From assembly GCA_016840085.1 (NCBI GenBank), contig JAEOTA010000043.1:32488-96487 (forward strand): a DNA stretch of 64,000 nucleotides, written 5' to 3'. The translations under genes were made by a program, and so were the position numbers. Shown here in pieces: positions 17,826-26,827 of the stretch. Within the stretch, counting starts at the first letter, position 1, and each line of letters opens with the position of its first letter. The notes under the pieces were generated by a model. It saw only the letters and a list, made by a program, of their open reading frames with translations, did not search any database and was not told where the DNA came from. This DNA is from Promethearchaeota archaeon. Lineage in GTDB: Archaea > Asgardarchaeota > Lokiarchaeia > Sigyniarchaeales > SOKP01.

Positions 17826-18509
17826 TTAAAGATAATCATTGATCTTTTTATTTCGAGTTAAATTACGTTTTTCTACATAACGTTTTTCTATCCCATTTCT
17901 CATTCCAGGTAATTCATAACACTTGTCAGGGATGATACTTTTAAAGAAACGTGGATTTTCACGCTCAATAATATTTTGAGATTCATAAAGCGTTTCGAAA
18001 ATTTCCTCACCAGAAAATTGGATGTCATCAAAATATGGTATAATTGGGCGTTTCTTACTTATCTCATCCACAACTTCATTGAGAGGTAATATAAACTCCT
18101 GAATAGTTCCTGCCTCATTAATTATACTCGTTTTATGAATATGCTCATTGTATAAGCAGACTACACATTGAGGCCATCGTTCGTGAAAATAATTTAAGAC
18201 AAGATCCATTACTCGATGTTTAAGTAATGCCAACCCAAATAAAACACCACGATTATTTATTTCTGTTCGTGTAAATTGCTTTGCTCGATAAGCTTCAGTA
18301 AATACTTCTCGCATCATTTGGATGAATTTCTTAGCTATTGGAGTACCTGAATTGCGTAGGATTACGTCTGATAATTTGTTTATCTGATTTATATAATTGG
18401 GTGAATATTTAGAATGACGTGGGAGATTTTCTATAAATTCCTTTCGTGTATATCCTTTCGCACGACCAATGACTTTTAAAGGATCTTGGCAAGTTCCCCT
18501 CTTCTTCAT
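17826..18509 (-). CDS. Uncharacterised partner of radical SAM protein
   Basis: 227 aa, basic, soluble. I cannot place it in a family. Features: a GRAKGYTRKEFI segment, a NRGVLFGLALLKHR helix, WPQCVVCLYNEHIHKTS with a CxxC pair, and a C-terminal basic tail. Its start overlaps the stop of the radical SAM gene by four bases (ATGA), so the two are co-translated and very likely act together. In bacteria the equivalent radical SAM protein pairs with a DUF4130/uracil-glycosylase-like protein; this product does not clearly match that family, so it may replace it. Confidence 0.6.
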   Translation of the reverse strand: MKKRGTCQDPLKVIGRAKGYTRKEFIENLPRHSKYSPNYINQINKLSDVILRNSGTPIAKKFIQMMREVFTEAYRAKQFTRTEINNRGVLFGLALLKHRVMDLVLNYFHERWPQCVVCLYNEHIHKTSIINEAGTIQEFILPLNEVVDEISKKRPIIPYFDDIQFSGEEIFETLYESQNIIERENPRFFKSIIPDKCYELPGMRNGIEKRYVEKRNLTRNKKINDYL

Positions 18510-19834
18510 TGAATCTCCTCATAAAGAATTTTATTATTATCAGAATTCAAAAACTTGCATAGGGTTGTTTGAGTCCGACCATTAATTTTGAGAAAAGGAT
18601 CTGCTCTTTTTAGTACCACACCAATAGATTTTAAGTCTTCTCGACGTTTAAATATGAATTTTTGAGTTCTTAAATTTATTATCCGTTTAGCTGAAATGGG
18701 ACCTATCCCTGGAACTCGTATCAACTCTTGGTAAGATGCATTATTAGGATCTACAAGATTATGATCTTTAAAATAGTATCTTGCTAAGTGGACTTTTGGA
18801 TCTCCTTCAGGTAAGTTATCATCCTCTGTTAAAACTTCTTTTAAATCTTTTAATTTAAAATGATATATACGTAATAACCAATCACTTTGATATAACTGAT
18901 GTTCTCTTGCTAGTGAGGTTGCTTGCTTACCTGCTAATGGAGTGCCCTCGATTGGGATGAAAGAAGAAAAATAAGCACGCCTTAGATCAATTTCCCGATA
19001 TCCCCAGTCGATCCTTTTAAGTAGTTCATAATCGCTTTCATTTTCTGCAGCTCCTACGACAAACTGGGTTGTTTGACCACTATTAAGAATTGGTGCACTA
19101 TCCCATCGAAATTTTTTGTAACCATCTGCTCGTCGATCCTTAATCATTCTTTCTTGAAATTTCAGTTGACAGTCTTTTTTCAAATCTCTTATGACCTTAA
19201 GGGTTTCCTCATTATGTCTAATACGAATCTGTTTTAACCAGCGCTGTCTTGTTATAATATCATTATTAAAATCTTTCTGATCTGCAATTTCCGCGAGATG
19301 ATCTTTAGTTGAGGCTTCTGTATTAATTGATATTCTATCGGAAAGAGATATCGCTTCTTTAAGGAGATACTGACTTACTCCAGGTAGGCATTTAAAATGC
19401 ACATATCCTTGAAAGTTATATTTGAATCGAAGGAGTTTAACCGCTTCCAACATTTCTTCAGTTGTTCTATCAGCACTGCCGCATACCCCTGATGAAATAA
19501 ATAACCCTTCAACAACATTCATCGAGTAAAGTTTCATAAATGTGCGAGCATATTCTTCTGGTGTAAAGCTCATCTTCTTCTTACAACTATGAGAAAAACA
19601 ATATTTACAATTGTAGATACATTTATTAGTATACAGAGTTTTAAAAAGACTCATACATCGACCATCAGGAGTATAGCTATGGCAAATCCCAGCACTTGCT
19701 GTAGCTCCAATCCATTTCTTTGAATCTCCAAAAAGTTTTGGATATTTATCGGTACGACTGGAAGCAGTACTGGCACAAATATCATATTTAGAATTTTCTC
19801 CTAATACTCGAATCTTTTCTAAAGTAGATGGCAC
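18506..19834 (-). CDS. Radical SAM protein of the putative DNA modification/repair family (TIGR03916-like)
   Basis: 442 aa, GTG start. The radical SAM cluster motif is CIYNCKYCFSHSC at about 83-95. ISINTEASTKDHL, FVVGAAENESD and SSFIPIEGTPL are family features, and a helix-hairpin-helix DNA-binding element (ELIRVPGIGPISAKRIINL) sits near the C-terminus. Members are linked in bacteria to uracil-DNA-glycosylase-like proteins, hence the DNA-modification proposal; no reaction is established. Co-translated with the 227-aa gene downstream. Confidence 0.85.
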   Translation of the reverse strand: MPSTLEKIRVLGENSKYDICASTASSRTDKYPKLFGDSKKWIGATASAGICHSYTPDGRCMSLFKTLYTNKCIYNCKYCFSHSCKKKMSFTPEEYARTFMKLYSMNVVEGLFISSGVCGSADRTTEEMLEAVKLLRFKYNFQGYVHFKCLPGVSQYLLKEAISLSDRISINTEASTKDHLAEIADQKDFNNDIITRQRWLKQIRIRHNEETLKVIRDLKKDCQLKFQERMIKDRRADGYKKFRWDSAPILNSGQTTQFVVGAAENESDYELLKRIDWGYREIDLRRAYFSSFIPIEGTPLAGKQATSLAREHQLYQSDWLLRIYHFKLKDLKEVLTEDDNLPEGDPKVHLARYYFKDHNLVDPNNASYQELIRVPGIGPISAKRIINLRTQKFIFKRREDLKSIGVVLKRADPFLKINGRTQTTLCKFLNSDNNKILYEEIQ

Positions 19835-20043
19835 GTTATCTCTCAGCTTCGTAGAATAATATACTTGAATATTCCATATAAGTTTAAATCTTGATATTTA
19901 CCTTATAAAAAGAGGGGGCATAGTGAATTTTAAAAAAAATTTAACTAATAAATCTCAATATTATCTTGAGAAATAAAAATTAAAGTTTTAATTTATTCTC
20001 TCATAAGTATCTAATAATTTCCTTAAAATAAATAGCAAAGTAA

Positions 20044-21870
20044 TTGATTAATATGGTTAAATATACTGGCGGTGAAATAATCGCCAAATACCTAATTAAA
20101 GAAGGTGTAAAATATGTCATTGGTATTCCAGGACATGGAAATCTAGCATTAACTGATGCTTTTTACAGAAATAAGGATAAATTGCAATTAATTCAACCTA
20201 AACAAGAAATGGCAGGTGTACATCTTGCAGTAGGATATTATAGAATTACAGGAAAACCTCTTGTTGTATTTACTTCAATTGGACCAGGTGCAATGAATAC
20301 AGCAATAGGATTGGCAGATGCTTACGTAGATAGCTTCCCTGTTCTATGCTTGACTGGGACTACTCACACACATATGCGTGGGAAAGGAGTTCTTCAAGAA
20401 ATTGAAAGAAAAAGAGATTCTGATATGTTAAGGGTGCTAGAACCAATAGTAAAACGTAGTTGGCAAGTTAGTGAAGTTTCTCAATTACCCTCAATATTAC
20501 AGAGAGCATTTAATCAAATGACGACAGGGCGACGTGGATCAGTACATATCGATCTTCCCATGAATGTGCAAGCAGATGGTATTGACATCGAAATACCAGA
20601 ACCCTTTGAAAGAAGAGCATCTGGACGAATTTTGGGCGATCCTGAATTAATTCAAAAAGTTGCAGGGTTATTAAAAAATTCTAAAAGACCTCTTTTACTT
20701 TTAGGAGGAGGTGTTGTTATATCTGAAGCTTTTGAAGAAGTCAAGAATTTAGCCGAAAAACTAGGTGCCGGGGTAGTTGTCACAATGATGGGAAAAGATG
20801 CCTTTCCAAATGATCACCCTCTTTTCTGTTGGAGTACTGGAAGCAAAGGCACTACTATAGGTTTGAAGATGACTTCTACTGCTGATATTATTATTGCTAT
20901 TGGCTGTAGGTTTGCTGATCAAACAGCAAGTTCTTATAAAGATGGTGTAAGTTTTTCCATTCCGCCAACAAAACTCATTCAAATTGATATCGATCCACAT
21001 GAAATAGGTAAGAATTATCCTGTCGAAGTTGGCATTATTGGAGACGCTAAAGCATGCCTTCAACAAATTATTGAGGAATTGGGTGAATATTCAAAAGACT
21101 ATAAAAATGCTGAATATTTCAAGGAAATTCAAGAAGAAAAGAAGAAATGGTTTGAATTCCTTGATAAACATAGAGATAATACGAAAGTTCCAGTAATGAT
21201 TTCAACAGTATTAAAAGAAATAAGGAAATTTTTCGATAGGGATGCGGTGATAATTACTAGTTCTGGTAATGTTCAAGCACAAATGATTCAGGAACTTGAA
21301 TTCTATGAACCAAAAACCTGTTTAACGGCGGGCGGTTTTTCTACTATGGGATATAGCGTTCCTGCTGCGATAGGAGCCAAATTGGGTTCAATTGATATAG
21401 GAAAGCCAGATAGGCAAGTTGTTGCTTTAGTAGGGGATGGAGATTTTATGATGACCATTTCTGAGCTTTCAGTTGCTGTACAATTAGGGTTAACAAATAT
21501 TTTCTTTATAGTAATCAATAACTACGGATGGATTGCTATTAAAGACCTTCAGCAATCAGCATTTGGAGAAGATCGAGGATATGGTACCGCATTTTATGAT
21601 AAAGAAGGGAATCCTTATTCACCTGATTTTGCAAAAATCGCTGAAGGTTTTGGTTGTTATTCTGAGAGAATTTCGAAAAAAGAAGAGATTCTTCCAAGCT
21701 TAAAAAGAGCTGCTGAGTCAGGAAAACCAGCAGTCATAGAACTTGAAGTTCAAAGGAATTTTCCTTATACTGGTTCACCTGCTGTTGGCTGGTGGGATGT
21801 ACCCATTCCAACTTATCTAGTAGAGCGAAGAAAAAAATACGAAGAGGAAATTAAAGAAGAAAAGTTATAA
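20044..21870 (+). CDS. Thiamine diphosphate-dependent enzyme, acetolactate synthase large-subunit-like
   Basis: 608 aa with the three-domain POX/AHAS architecture. The ThDP-activating Glu is in IQPKQEMAGVHLAVGY (about 58), the central domain has LLLGGGVVIS and the C-terminal ThDP motif is GDGDFMMTISELSV followed by NN about 27 residues on. It could be acetolactate synthase in branched-chain synthesis, consistent with ilvD and leuCD nearby, but glyoxylate carboligase- and cyclohexanedione hydrolase-like relatives share these motifs. No small regulatory subunit is adjacent, which weakens a pure AHAS call. Confidence 0.82.
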   Translation: MINMVKYTGGEIIAKYLIKEGVKYVIGIPGHGNLALTDAFYRNKDKLQLIQPKQEMAGVHLAVGYYRITGKPLVVFTSIGPGAMNTAIGLADAYVDSFPVLCLTGTTHTHMRGKGVLQEIERKRDSDMLRVLEPIVKRSWQVSEVSQLPSILQRAFNQMTTGRRGSVHIDLPMNVQADGIDIEIPEPFERRASGRILGDPELIQKVAGLLKNSKRPLLLLGGGVVISEAFEEVKNLAEKLGAGVVVTMMGKDAFPNDHPLFCWSTGSKGTTIGLKMTSTADIIIAIGCRFADQTASSYKDGVSFSIPPTKLIQIDIDPHEIGKNYPVEVGIIGDAKACLQQIIEELGEYSKDYKNAEYFKEIQEEKKKWFEFLDKHRDNTKVPVMISTVLKEIRKFFDRDAVIITSSGNVQAQMIQELEFYEPKTCLTAGGFSTMGYSVPAAIGAKLGSIDIGKPDRQVVALVGDGDFMMTISELSVAVQLGLTNIFFIVINNYGWIAIKDLQQSAFGEDRGYGTAFYDKEGNPYSPDFAKIAEGFGCYSERISKKEEILPSLKRAAESGKPAVIELEVQRNFPYTGSPAVGWWDVPIPTYLVERRKKYEEEIKEEKL

Positions 21871-21887
21871 TTTTTTTTATTTGCTTC

Positions 21888-22100
21888 TTATAATTCTTCT
21901 GTCAAATACTGGTTCTTGAATTTTTCAGAAGCGGGTTCTCCTCCGATTCCCCAATGAGTCCTTGGAATTTCATGGACAATTACTTCTACTGCTTGCTGAG
22001 GGACATTCAAATCTATGAATACTTTAGTAATGTTTTCAATTAACGTTTTCACTCTTTCTTCCCCGAAACCTTTCCAAACATTTACATGAACAATTGGCAT
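21888..22100 (-). CDS. 4-oxalocrotonate tautomerase family protein
   Basis: About 70 aa. The ORF track starts at MIRMP, but starting at the ATG at 22100 leaves Pro as the first residue after Met removal (MPIVHVNVWKGF), as required for the catalytic Pro-1 of this family. A conserved VEVIVHEIPRTHWGIGG follows. Acts as a small keto-enol tautomerase or a related hydratase/dehalogenase; substrate unknown. Convergent with the ThDP enzyme, 17 bases apart. Confidence 0.85.
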   Translation of the reverse strand: MPIVHVNVWKGFGEERVKTLIENITKVFIDLNVPQQAVEVIVHEIPRTHWGIGGEPASEKFKNQYLTEEL

Positions 22101-22243
22101 TCTTATCAATTAATTTTAATATTAATTAATTTAATTTGTCTATAAAAAATATACTAAATTTTTTCACTTTTTAATTTTACTTCTGGTTTTATTTCTAATA
22201 TTTGATATCTTAATTAATATGCTTAGTATATTTTGTATCTTTT

Positions 22244-23146
22244 TTAACTAGTTAAACGATTGACTATAAAATTTTTAAAAGCTTGGAGATCTTTCCAACT
22301 TCTTGCACATCTTATATTATTTCCCTTTTTACTTATTTTAGTAAAACCAGTTTCAGTAACTTCTAATTTCAAATCATCTATATTAAGCAATTCTTCAGAA
22401 AAAGCAAGATATATTGCAACTGTGTCAAATAAAATTGAGGTTTTTTGTTCTTTACTTATTAAACTCCCAAGTCCTGTTTTTTCAACCCATAATTCAAAAC
22501 ATTCTTTTATTGCATCTACAACGGGATTATTACATTTCATGAATTGCTTATAATTTTCACCCGATAATACGATATTTCCACATGTATCTAAAGGTGTTAT
22601 TGTTTTTTCCCAAGGAGCTTGAAAAACCTTTCTACAAGCAATGACATCGCTAAAGACATTGTATTCTGCCGTAGGTGTAGGATTTTCTTTATATCCAATA
22701 AAAATACTACCCTGCATTCCTATAAAAAACGCATTCTCAGTAATTTTACTGTTAAATTCAATTGCTTCTGCGATATTTCCTAATGGTCCAATAGCAATGA
22801 GTGTTATAGGGTTATAAGATTCTATTATCGTAGAACAAAGTGCTTCAATCCCATTTTCGTAAATAATTCCGGGATAGTTTGATAAATCATAGTCCTTTAC
22901 CCAATTATATAATAATCCTTTATTACTATTGCTTTGAGGTCCAATTCCTATGGGAATGTCAGTGCGATTTGCACGTTCAAGAAATTTAGCAACTAACTTA
23001 GCCTTAATATGAGTATCTTGGGCAACTGTTGTTATTAATTTAACATCTAGTTCTGAACATTTCAATAATAAACCAAGAGCCCATGTATCATCGATATCTA
23101 TACCTATATCAGTATCCAGAATAACTGGAATTTTTTTAAAATTCAA
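22244..23146 (-). CDS. Nucleoside hydrolase (IunH family)
   Basis: 300 aa. The calcium-binding DTDIGIDIDDTW at about 11-22 is the hallmark. ITLIAIGPLGNIAEAI, AEYNVFSDVIACRKVF and the late DTVAIYLA complete the fold. Cleaves the N-glycosidic bond of ribonucleosides in salvage; base preference cannot be inferred. Transcribed in the same direction as the SCP2 protein upstream with a 31-base gap. Confidence 0.9.
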   Translation of the reverse strand: MNFKKIPVILDTDIGIDIDDTWALGLLLKCSELDVKLITTVAQDTHIKAKLVAKFLERANRTDIPIGIGPQSNSNKGLLYNWVKDYDLSNYPGIIYENGIEALCSTIIESYNPITLIAIGPLGNIAEAIEFNSKITENAFFIGMQGSIFIGYKENPTPTAEYNVFSDVIACRKVFQAPWEKTITPLDTCGNIVLSGENYKQFMKCNNPVVDAIKECFELWVEKTGLGSLISKEQKTSILFDTVAIYLAFSEELLNIDDLKLEVTETGFTKISKKGNNIRCARSWKDLQAFKNFIVNRLTS

Positions 23147-23177
23147 TTTCTAAAAGAGTGTTTTTAATTCTATACCA

Positions 23178-24017
23178 TTATACGTTTATAAAATCTAAAA
23201 AGACATCAATTAAACTTTGAAGAACTAAAGCTTTGGCGATATCTCCCTGTATAATTATTTTTCCTGCCATGAAAGCAGATACAGGATCACCATTAAGTAA
23301 TACTTCTGTAGAAGTTTCAAGACTCATTTCTAATATTAAATTAGGATTGGGAACTGTTTTTTTAGTCCATTCCATTCTATTGTCAACAATGCGGATTAAA
23401 TAATTATCAAGGTCAGTAATTTTCATTTGAATTATTAAATCTTCTTCTGAAATTACTTCTTTAGCTTCAGGATTATTATTGACAAAAGCAGTTAAGACTT
23501 CCAAGAAAAGAGGTACTTGGGAGGGTTCAACGGACGATCCTTTAAAATACACATTTATAAGACTTTTCATTGAACTTGCATCAATTAAAATTCTTTCCTC
23601 TCGATTATCTATAATATCTAATAATTTAAAAGCTAATTCTAAGATTTCAACAAATAAAACAACCTTAGATAAATCACCTTTAATTGTAAAGAGTTCTGAG
23701 AAATAGGCTTCTAACGGATCCAAATGACCAAGTAATAATTTAGAAATAGTCCTTAGATCTGAGATTATAATAAAATCAGGGGATTTTAAACTTCCCTCGT
23801 TAAATTTAGCATTTTTATTTTCTATGACAAGGTGATAAGGTTCAGCATCTTCAATTTTCACTTGCAAAGTTAGTTTATAACCTTCAATAAGTTTCTGAGC
23901 TTCTGGATTTGTATTGATAAAATCACAGATTACTTGAAATACAATAGGAATATCTTCAATACTAGCAGCTTCAACACCTTTTTGTCTAATTTCAAATAAT
24001 CTTTCTAAATTTTTCAT
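23178..24017 (-). CDS. Tandem SCP2 sterol-carrier-like protein
   Basis: 279 aa made of two similar halves (about 15-130 and 145-275), each with a leading helix and FLEVLTAFVNNNPEAKEVI-type segment, a beta region, and a closing element of the form SGDLxxAxxF (here TIKGDLSKVVLFVEIL and IIQGDIAKALVLQSLI). This is the SCP2/lipid-carrier-like fold. In archaea these domains may bind hydrophobic ligands. The duplication is old, as the halves are clearly diverged. A third member is at 34451-34876. Confidence 0.75.
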   Translation of the reverse strand: MKNLERLFEIRQKGVEAASIEDIPIVFQVICDFINTNPEAQKLIEGYKLTLQVKIEDAEPYHLVIENKNAKFNEGSLKSPDFIIISDLRTISKLLLGHLDPLEAYFSELFTIKGDLSKVVLFVEILELAFKLLDIIDNREERILIDASSMKSLINVYFKGSSVEPSQVPLFLEVLTAFVNNNPEAKEVISEEDLIIQMKITDLDNYLIRIVDNRMEWTKKTVPNPNLILEMSLETSTEVLLNGDPVSAFMAGKIIIQGDIAKALVLQSLIDVFLDFINV

Positions 24018-24038
24018 TTTAGGTCATGTTCAAGTTTT

Positions 24039-25577
24039 TTAATTAAGTATATTAATTGGTTTATTTTTATAAATAGAGTATGTTCCATCTAATTTTTTTT
24101 TTAGATTCGAAGGAAAATTAAATCTATTTGAATATAGGGTATAAATCAAATCATCAATTTCTTTTTGAAAATCTATGTAATCATAATTTTGGTTGGTTCG
24201 TTTTCCTTTAATAATCTCATTGACTAATTTTTCAACTTTAATTTTTGTTTCAATATTAGGTAGAATAAAAGGCAAAGCTTGAATCCCTGTGATTTGAATA
24301 CTATTCGTATTATTAATAATTCCTTTAGCAAGGTAATTATATAAAGAGCTATTCAACAATCCTAACATAAAAAGAATTGAAATTGATTTATTTTTAACTA
24401 TAAAACCGATTGCTTTATTAGAATCCCAGAAACATCCTTTTGGCATATATCGTGCTGCTAATTTTGAACTTACGCCACTAATAACTATTCCCTCCTTTTC
24501 AAATGGGACGTTTTTAGGAATATCGTAATTTTTTCTTGAATTCTTATTCCAATCCAGTGCTTCCATTATTGGTCTATAATATTGATCTGCTCCCCCTTGC
24601 TTCAAATATGGTATCCATTCTTCTGATTCTAAATCCTCTCTTTTAATAATTTTATACTTTCTGTTTAAATCTGATATATTAGTATTTCTTTTGTTAAATA
24701 TCTCAGCTAATTTAGTACCCTTAACAGCTGCTATATATTTTTTATTATCGTGTGTATGCATTCCGATAAACCCTTGTATATAATCCTCTAATCTTGGTGC
24801 TTCTTCAAATAGTTTGATCACTTGTTCTTCAACATCAATATAAAATATATTAAAAGGTAAGGAATTATACTTTAGTTGCTTAATTTTATTAACAATCTTA
24901 TGAGCTGGATAATCATCTTCACTGTTAATCCTGGTTATAACCTTTATTACATTATTTTCTCTGATATTCTTATTTTTTTGACCTGAAAATTTTGTTAAGA
25001 TAATAATTACTGGATTTGTACTAACTTTTTGTTTTGAGAATAAGTTCTTTGGTGCTAAAAGAATCTCATTGATTATACAATTTCTAAGAATGAATTTCCT
25101 TAATTTTCTATGGGTACTCAGCGTTAAAAATGAATCGCTAGTGATAAAACCTAATCTACCTCCCTCTTTCAATCTCCAGATGCTATTTACGATGAACATC
25201 GCGTAAGTTTCATGAGCATTAATTTTGCCATAAATACTTCTTAATTTTAATCTATTTTTTCTTACATAGGAACTAGCTTTATTTAAATAAGGAGGATTTC
25301 CAACAATAAAATCAAATTCGTTATAAGAATCTGGATATAAAGATAAGAGCGTGTCCTGTAATTTAAAAGAAACACCTAACATTTCTATATCGTGTTTAAA
25401 GCTAGGATTTATATCATAAGTAATTATTTGATTCTTATCAATTCCACATTCTAGTAATTTTTTTACAAAAATACCTGGACCTACGCAGGGATCCAAAATT
25501 TTTTGCCCTTCTTTAATTAGTCCTAATCTAGAAATAATGTATTCTGCTGTTTTAGGAGGTGTTATAACTATTCCCAA
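24039..25577 (-). CDS. N6-adenine DNA methyltransferase, Eco57I/TaqI-like
   Basis: 512 aa. Motif I is ILDPCVGPGIF (about 20-30), motif IV is IVGNPPY, and motif X-like TPPKTAEYII is at the extreme N-terminus, so the gene is complete, starting at TTG. The C-terminal half (YLKQGGADQYYRP, GCFWDSNKAIGF, LLNSSLYNYLAKG, ITGIQALPFILP) matches the specificity domain of TaqI-like and type IIG enzymes. No endonuclease domain or neighbouring restriction gene is seen, so it may be an orphan methylase. Confidence 0.85.
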   Translation of the reverse strand: MGIVITPPKTAEYIISRLGLIKEGQKILDPCVGPGIFVKKLLECGIDKNQIITYDINPSFKHDIEMLGVSFKLQDTLLSLYPDSYNEFDFIVGNPPYLNKASSYVRKNRLKLRSIYGKINAHETYAMFIVNSIWRLKEGGRLGFITSDSFLTLSTHRKLRKFILRNCIINEILLAPKNLFSKQKVSTNPVIIILTKFSGQKNKNIRENNVIKVITRINSEDDYPAHKIVNKIKQLKYNSLPFNIFYIDVEEQVIKLFEEAPRLEDYIQGFIGMHTHDNKKYIAAVKGTKLAEIFNKRNTNISDLNRKYKIIKREDLESEEWIPYLKQGGADQYYRPIMEALDWNKNSRKNYDIPKNVPFEKEGIVISGVSSKLAARYMPKGCFWDSNKAIGFIVKNKSISILFMLGLLNSSLYNYLAKGIINNTNSIQITGIQALPFILPNIETKIKVEKLVNEIIKGKRTNQNYDYIDFQKEIDDLIYTLYSNRFNFPSNLKKKLDGTYSIYKNKPINILN

Positions 25578-25631
25578 ATTTTTATTATTGAATTCGATTA
25601 CTAATCAACACTTTTAAATTATTTTAACTAT

Positions 25632-26807
25632 TCAGGAATCAATTTCAGCTAATAAAATTGTATAAAATTGACAGATTTTTTTTAAAACTAACGGATCTAT
25701 TTTATCAATATTATCATTGATGGAATGTATATAATTATACGAAGTTTTATCTCCATTGCCAAGTCCATGGAACTTCTTACTCATTAGAAATAATCCATCA
25801 CTATATGTCCCTATATAAATTCTCTTTGCATTTTCTAAGCTCATCAGATCCCTATTTTCTAAAATAAAATTCATTGATTTAAAATTATTATTATTAATGA
25901 GACCATGATTATATAAGATAACCTTCTTTGCAATTGAATCAAAATTGATAGTAAACGTCCTTTCTCTATCAAAATCCTTAATATTTTTGTAAAAATTCCT
26001 AACTCCCATTGTTCCAGATTCTTCTGCTCCTGTGAATACAAACCATAAATTAATATTTTTTAGTCTATTATTCGGATTTGAATAGTAATTTAGCAATTCC
26101 ATAACAATTGATATTCCAGACGCATTATCTATTGCTCCTTTAGATTTATTATTCGTTGTATTTAAAACGATAAATAATGTGGCTAATCCGTTAATACTTA
26201 AAACCAAAATACCAACAATCTGAAGTATCAAAATTGAGTTTAGAAGGTAGTATGAATTTATGATATTAATAAATAAACCAACAATGAAGCTAAAAATCCA
26301 TAAATAATAAAATAAAATACGAAATTTCACAGATAATAATTGTCCTTTTGAGTCTAAATGCGAAAAAAGAAGAATATTTTTATTCCAATCTGTTCCTCCA
26401 TTTTTTTCTTCATAATTTATGTTTTTCTGCCCAGATTTTGAAGGTATGGTTACAAAAATATTTTGAGAATGTAATTTTCTTCCTAATTTAATCTCTTCTG
26501 GATTCCTTGTAATTATAATTAGAATAAAAAGCAAGAAAAAAACTAGAAAGATATTTGTATAAGTAAAGATAATTTGGATGTTTGAAAATAGAATTAAATG
26601 AAGCCAAAATAATAGAGTTAAGGATATTTTTGGATAAATTCTTGAATAGAATATACTAAAAGAGAATTCTTGAATGGTTGGAGTAAGATTTAAACCTTCT
26701 ATCTTTTTCTTGGCAAGATTGAAACTATTTCTCTCTAAATATGTACCTGATAATCTTGGAAAAGAAAATTCCTCAAGATTTTCTAAAATATGGTTCTCAT
26801 CGATCAT
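25632..26807 (-). CDS. Membrane-anchored M28 family metallopeptidase, paralogue
   Basis: 391 aa, with the same unusual layout as the enzyme at 9845-11134. Hydrophobic segments lie at about 63-97 and 170-215. Zinc ligands are in LLFSHLDSKGQ, SKGAIDNASGI, TGAEESGTMGVR, INFDSIAK and YNYIHSINDNID. The active site appears complete, so it is probably a functional second copy, diverged in sequence. Substrate unknown. Confidence 0.87.
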   Translation of the reverse strand: MIDENHILENLEEFSFPRLSGTYLERNSFNLAKKKIEGLNLTPTIQEFSFSIFYSRIYPKISLTLLFWLHLILFSNIQIIFTYTNIFLVFFLLFILIIITRNPEEIKLGRKLHSQNIFVTIPSKSGQKNINYEEKNGGTDWNKNILLFSHLDSKGQLLSVKFRILFYYLWIFSFIVGLFINIINSYYLLNSILILQIVGILVLSINGLATLFIVLNTTNNKSKGAIDNASGISIVMELLNYYSNPNNRLKNINLWFVFTGAEESGTMGVRNFYKNIKDFDRERTFTINFDSIAKKVILYNHGLINNNNFKSMNFILENRDLMSLENAKRIYIGTYSDGLFLMSKKFHGLGNGDKTSYNYIHSINDNIDKIDPLVLKKICQFYTILLAEIDS

Positions 26808-26827
26808 AATGCATTATTTTGCTTAAT

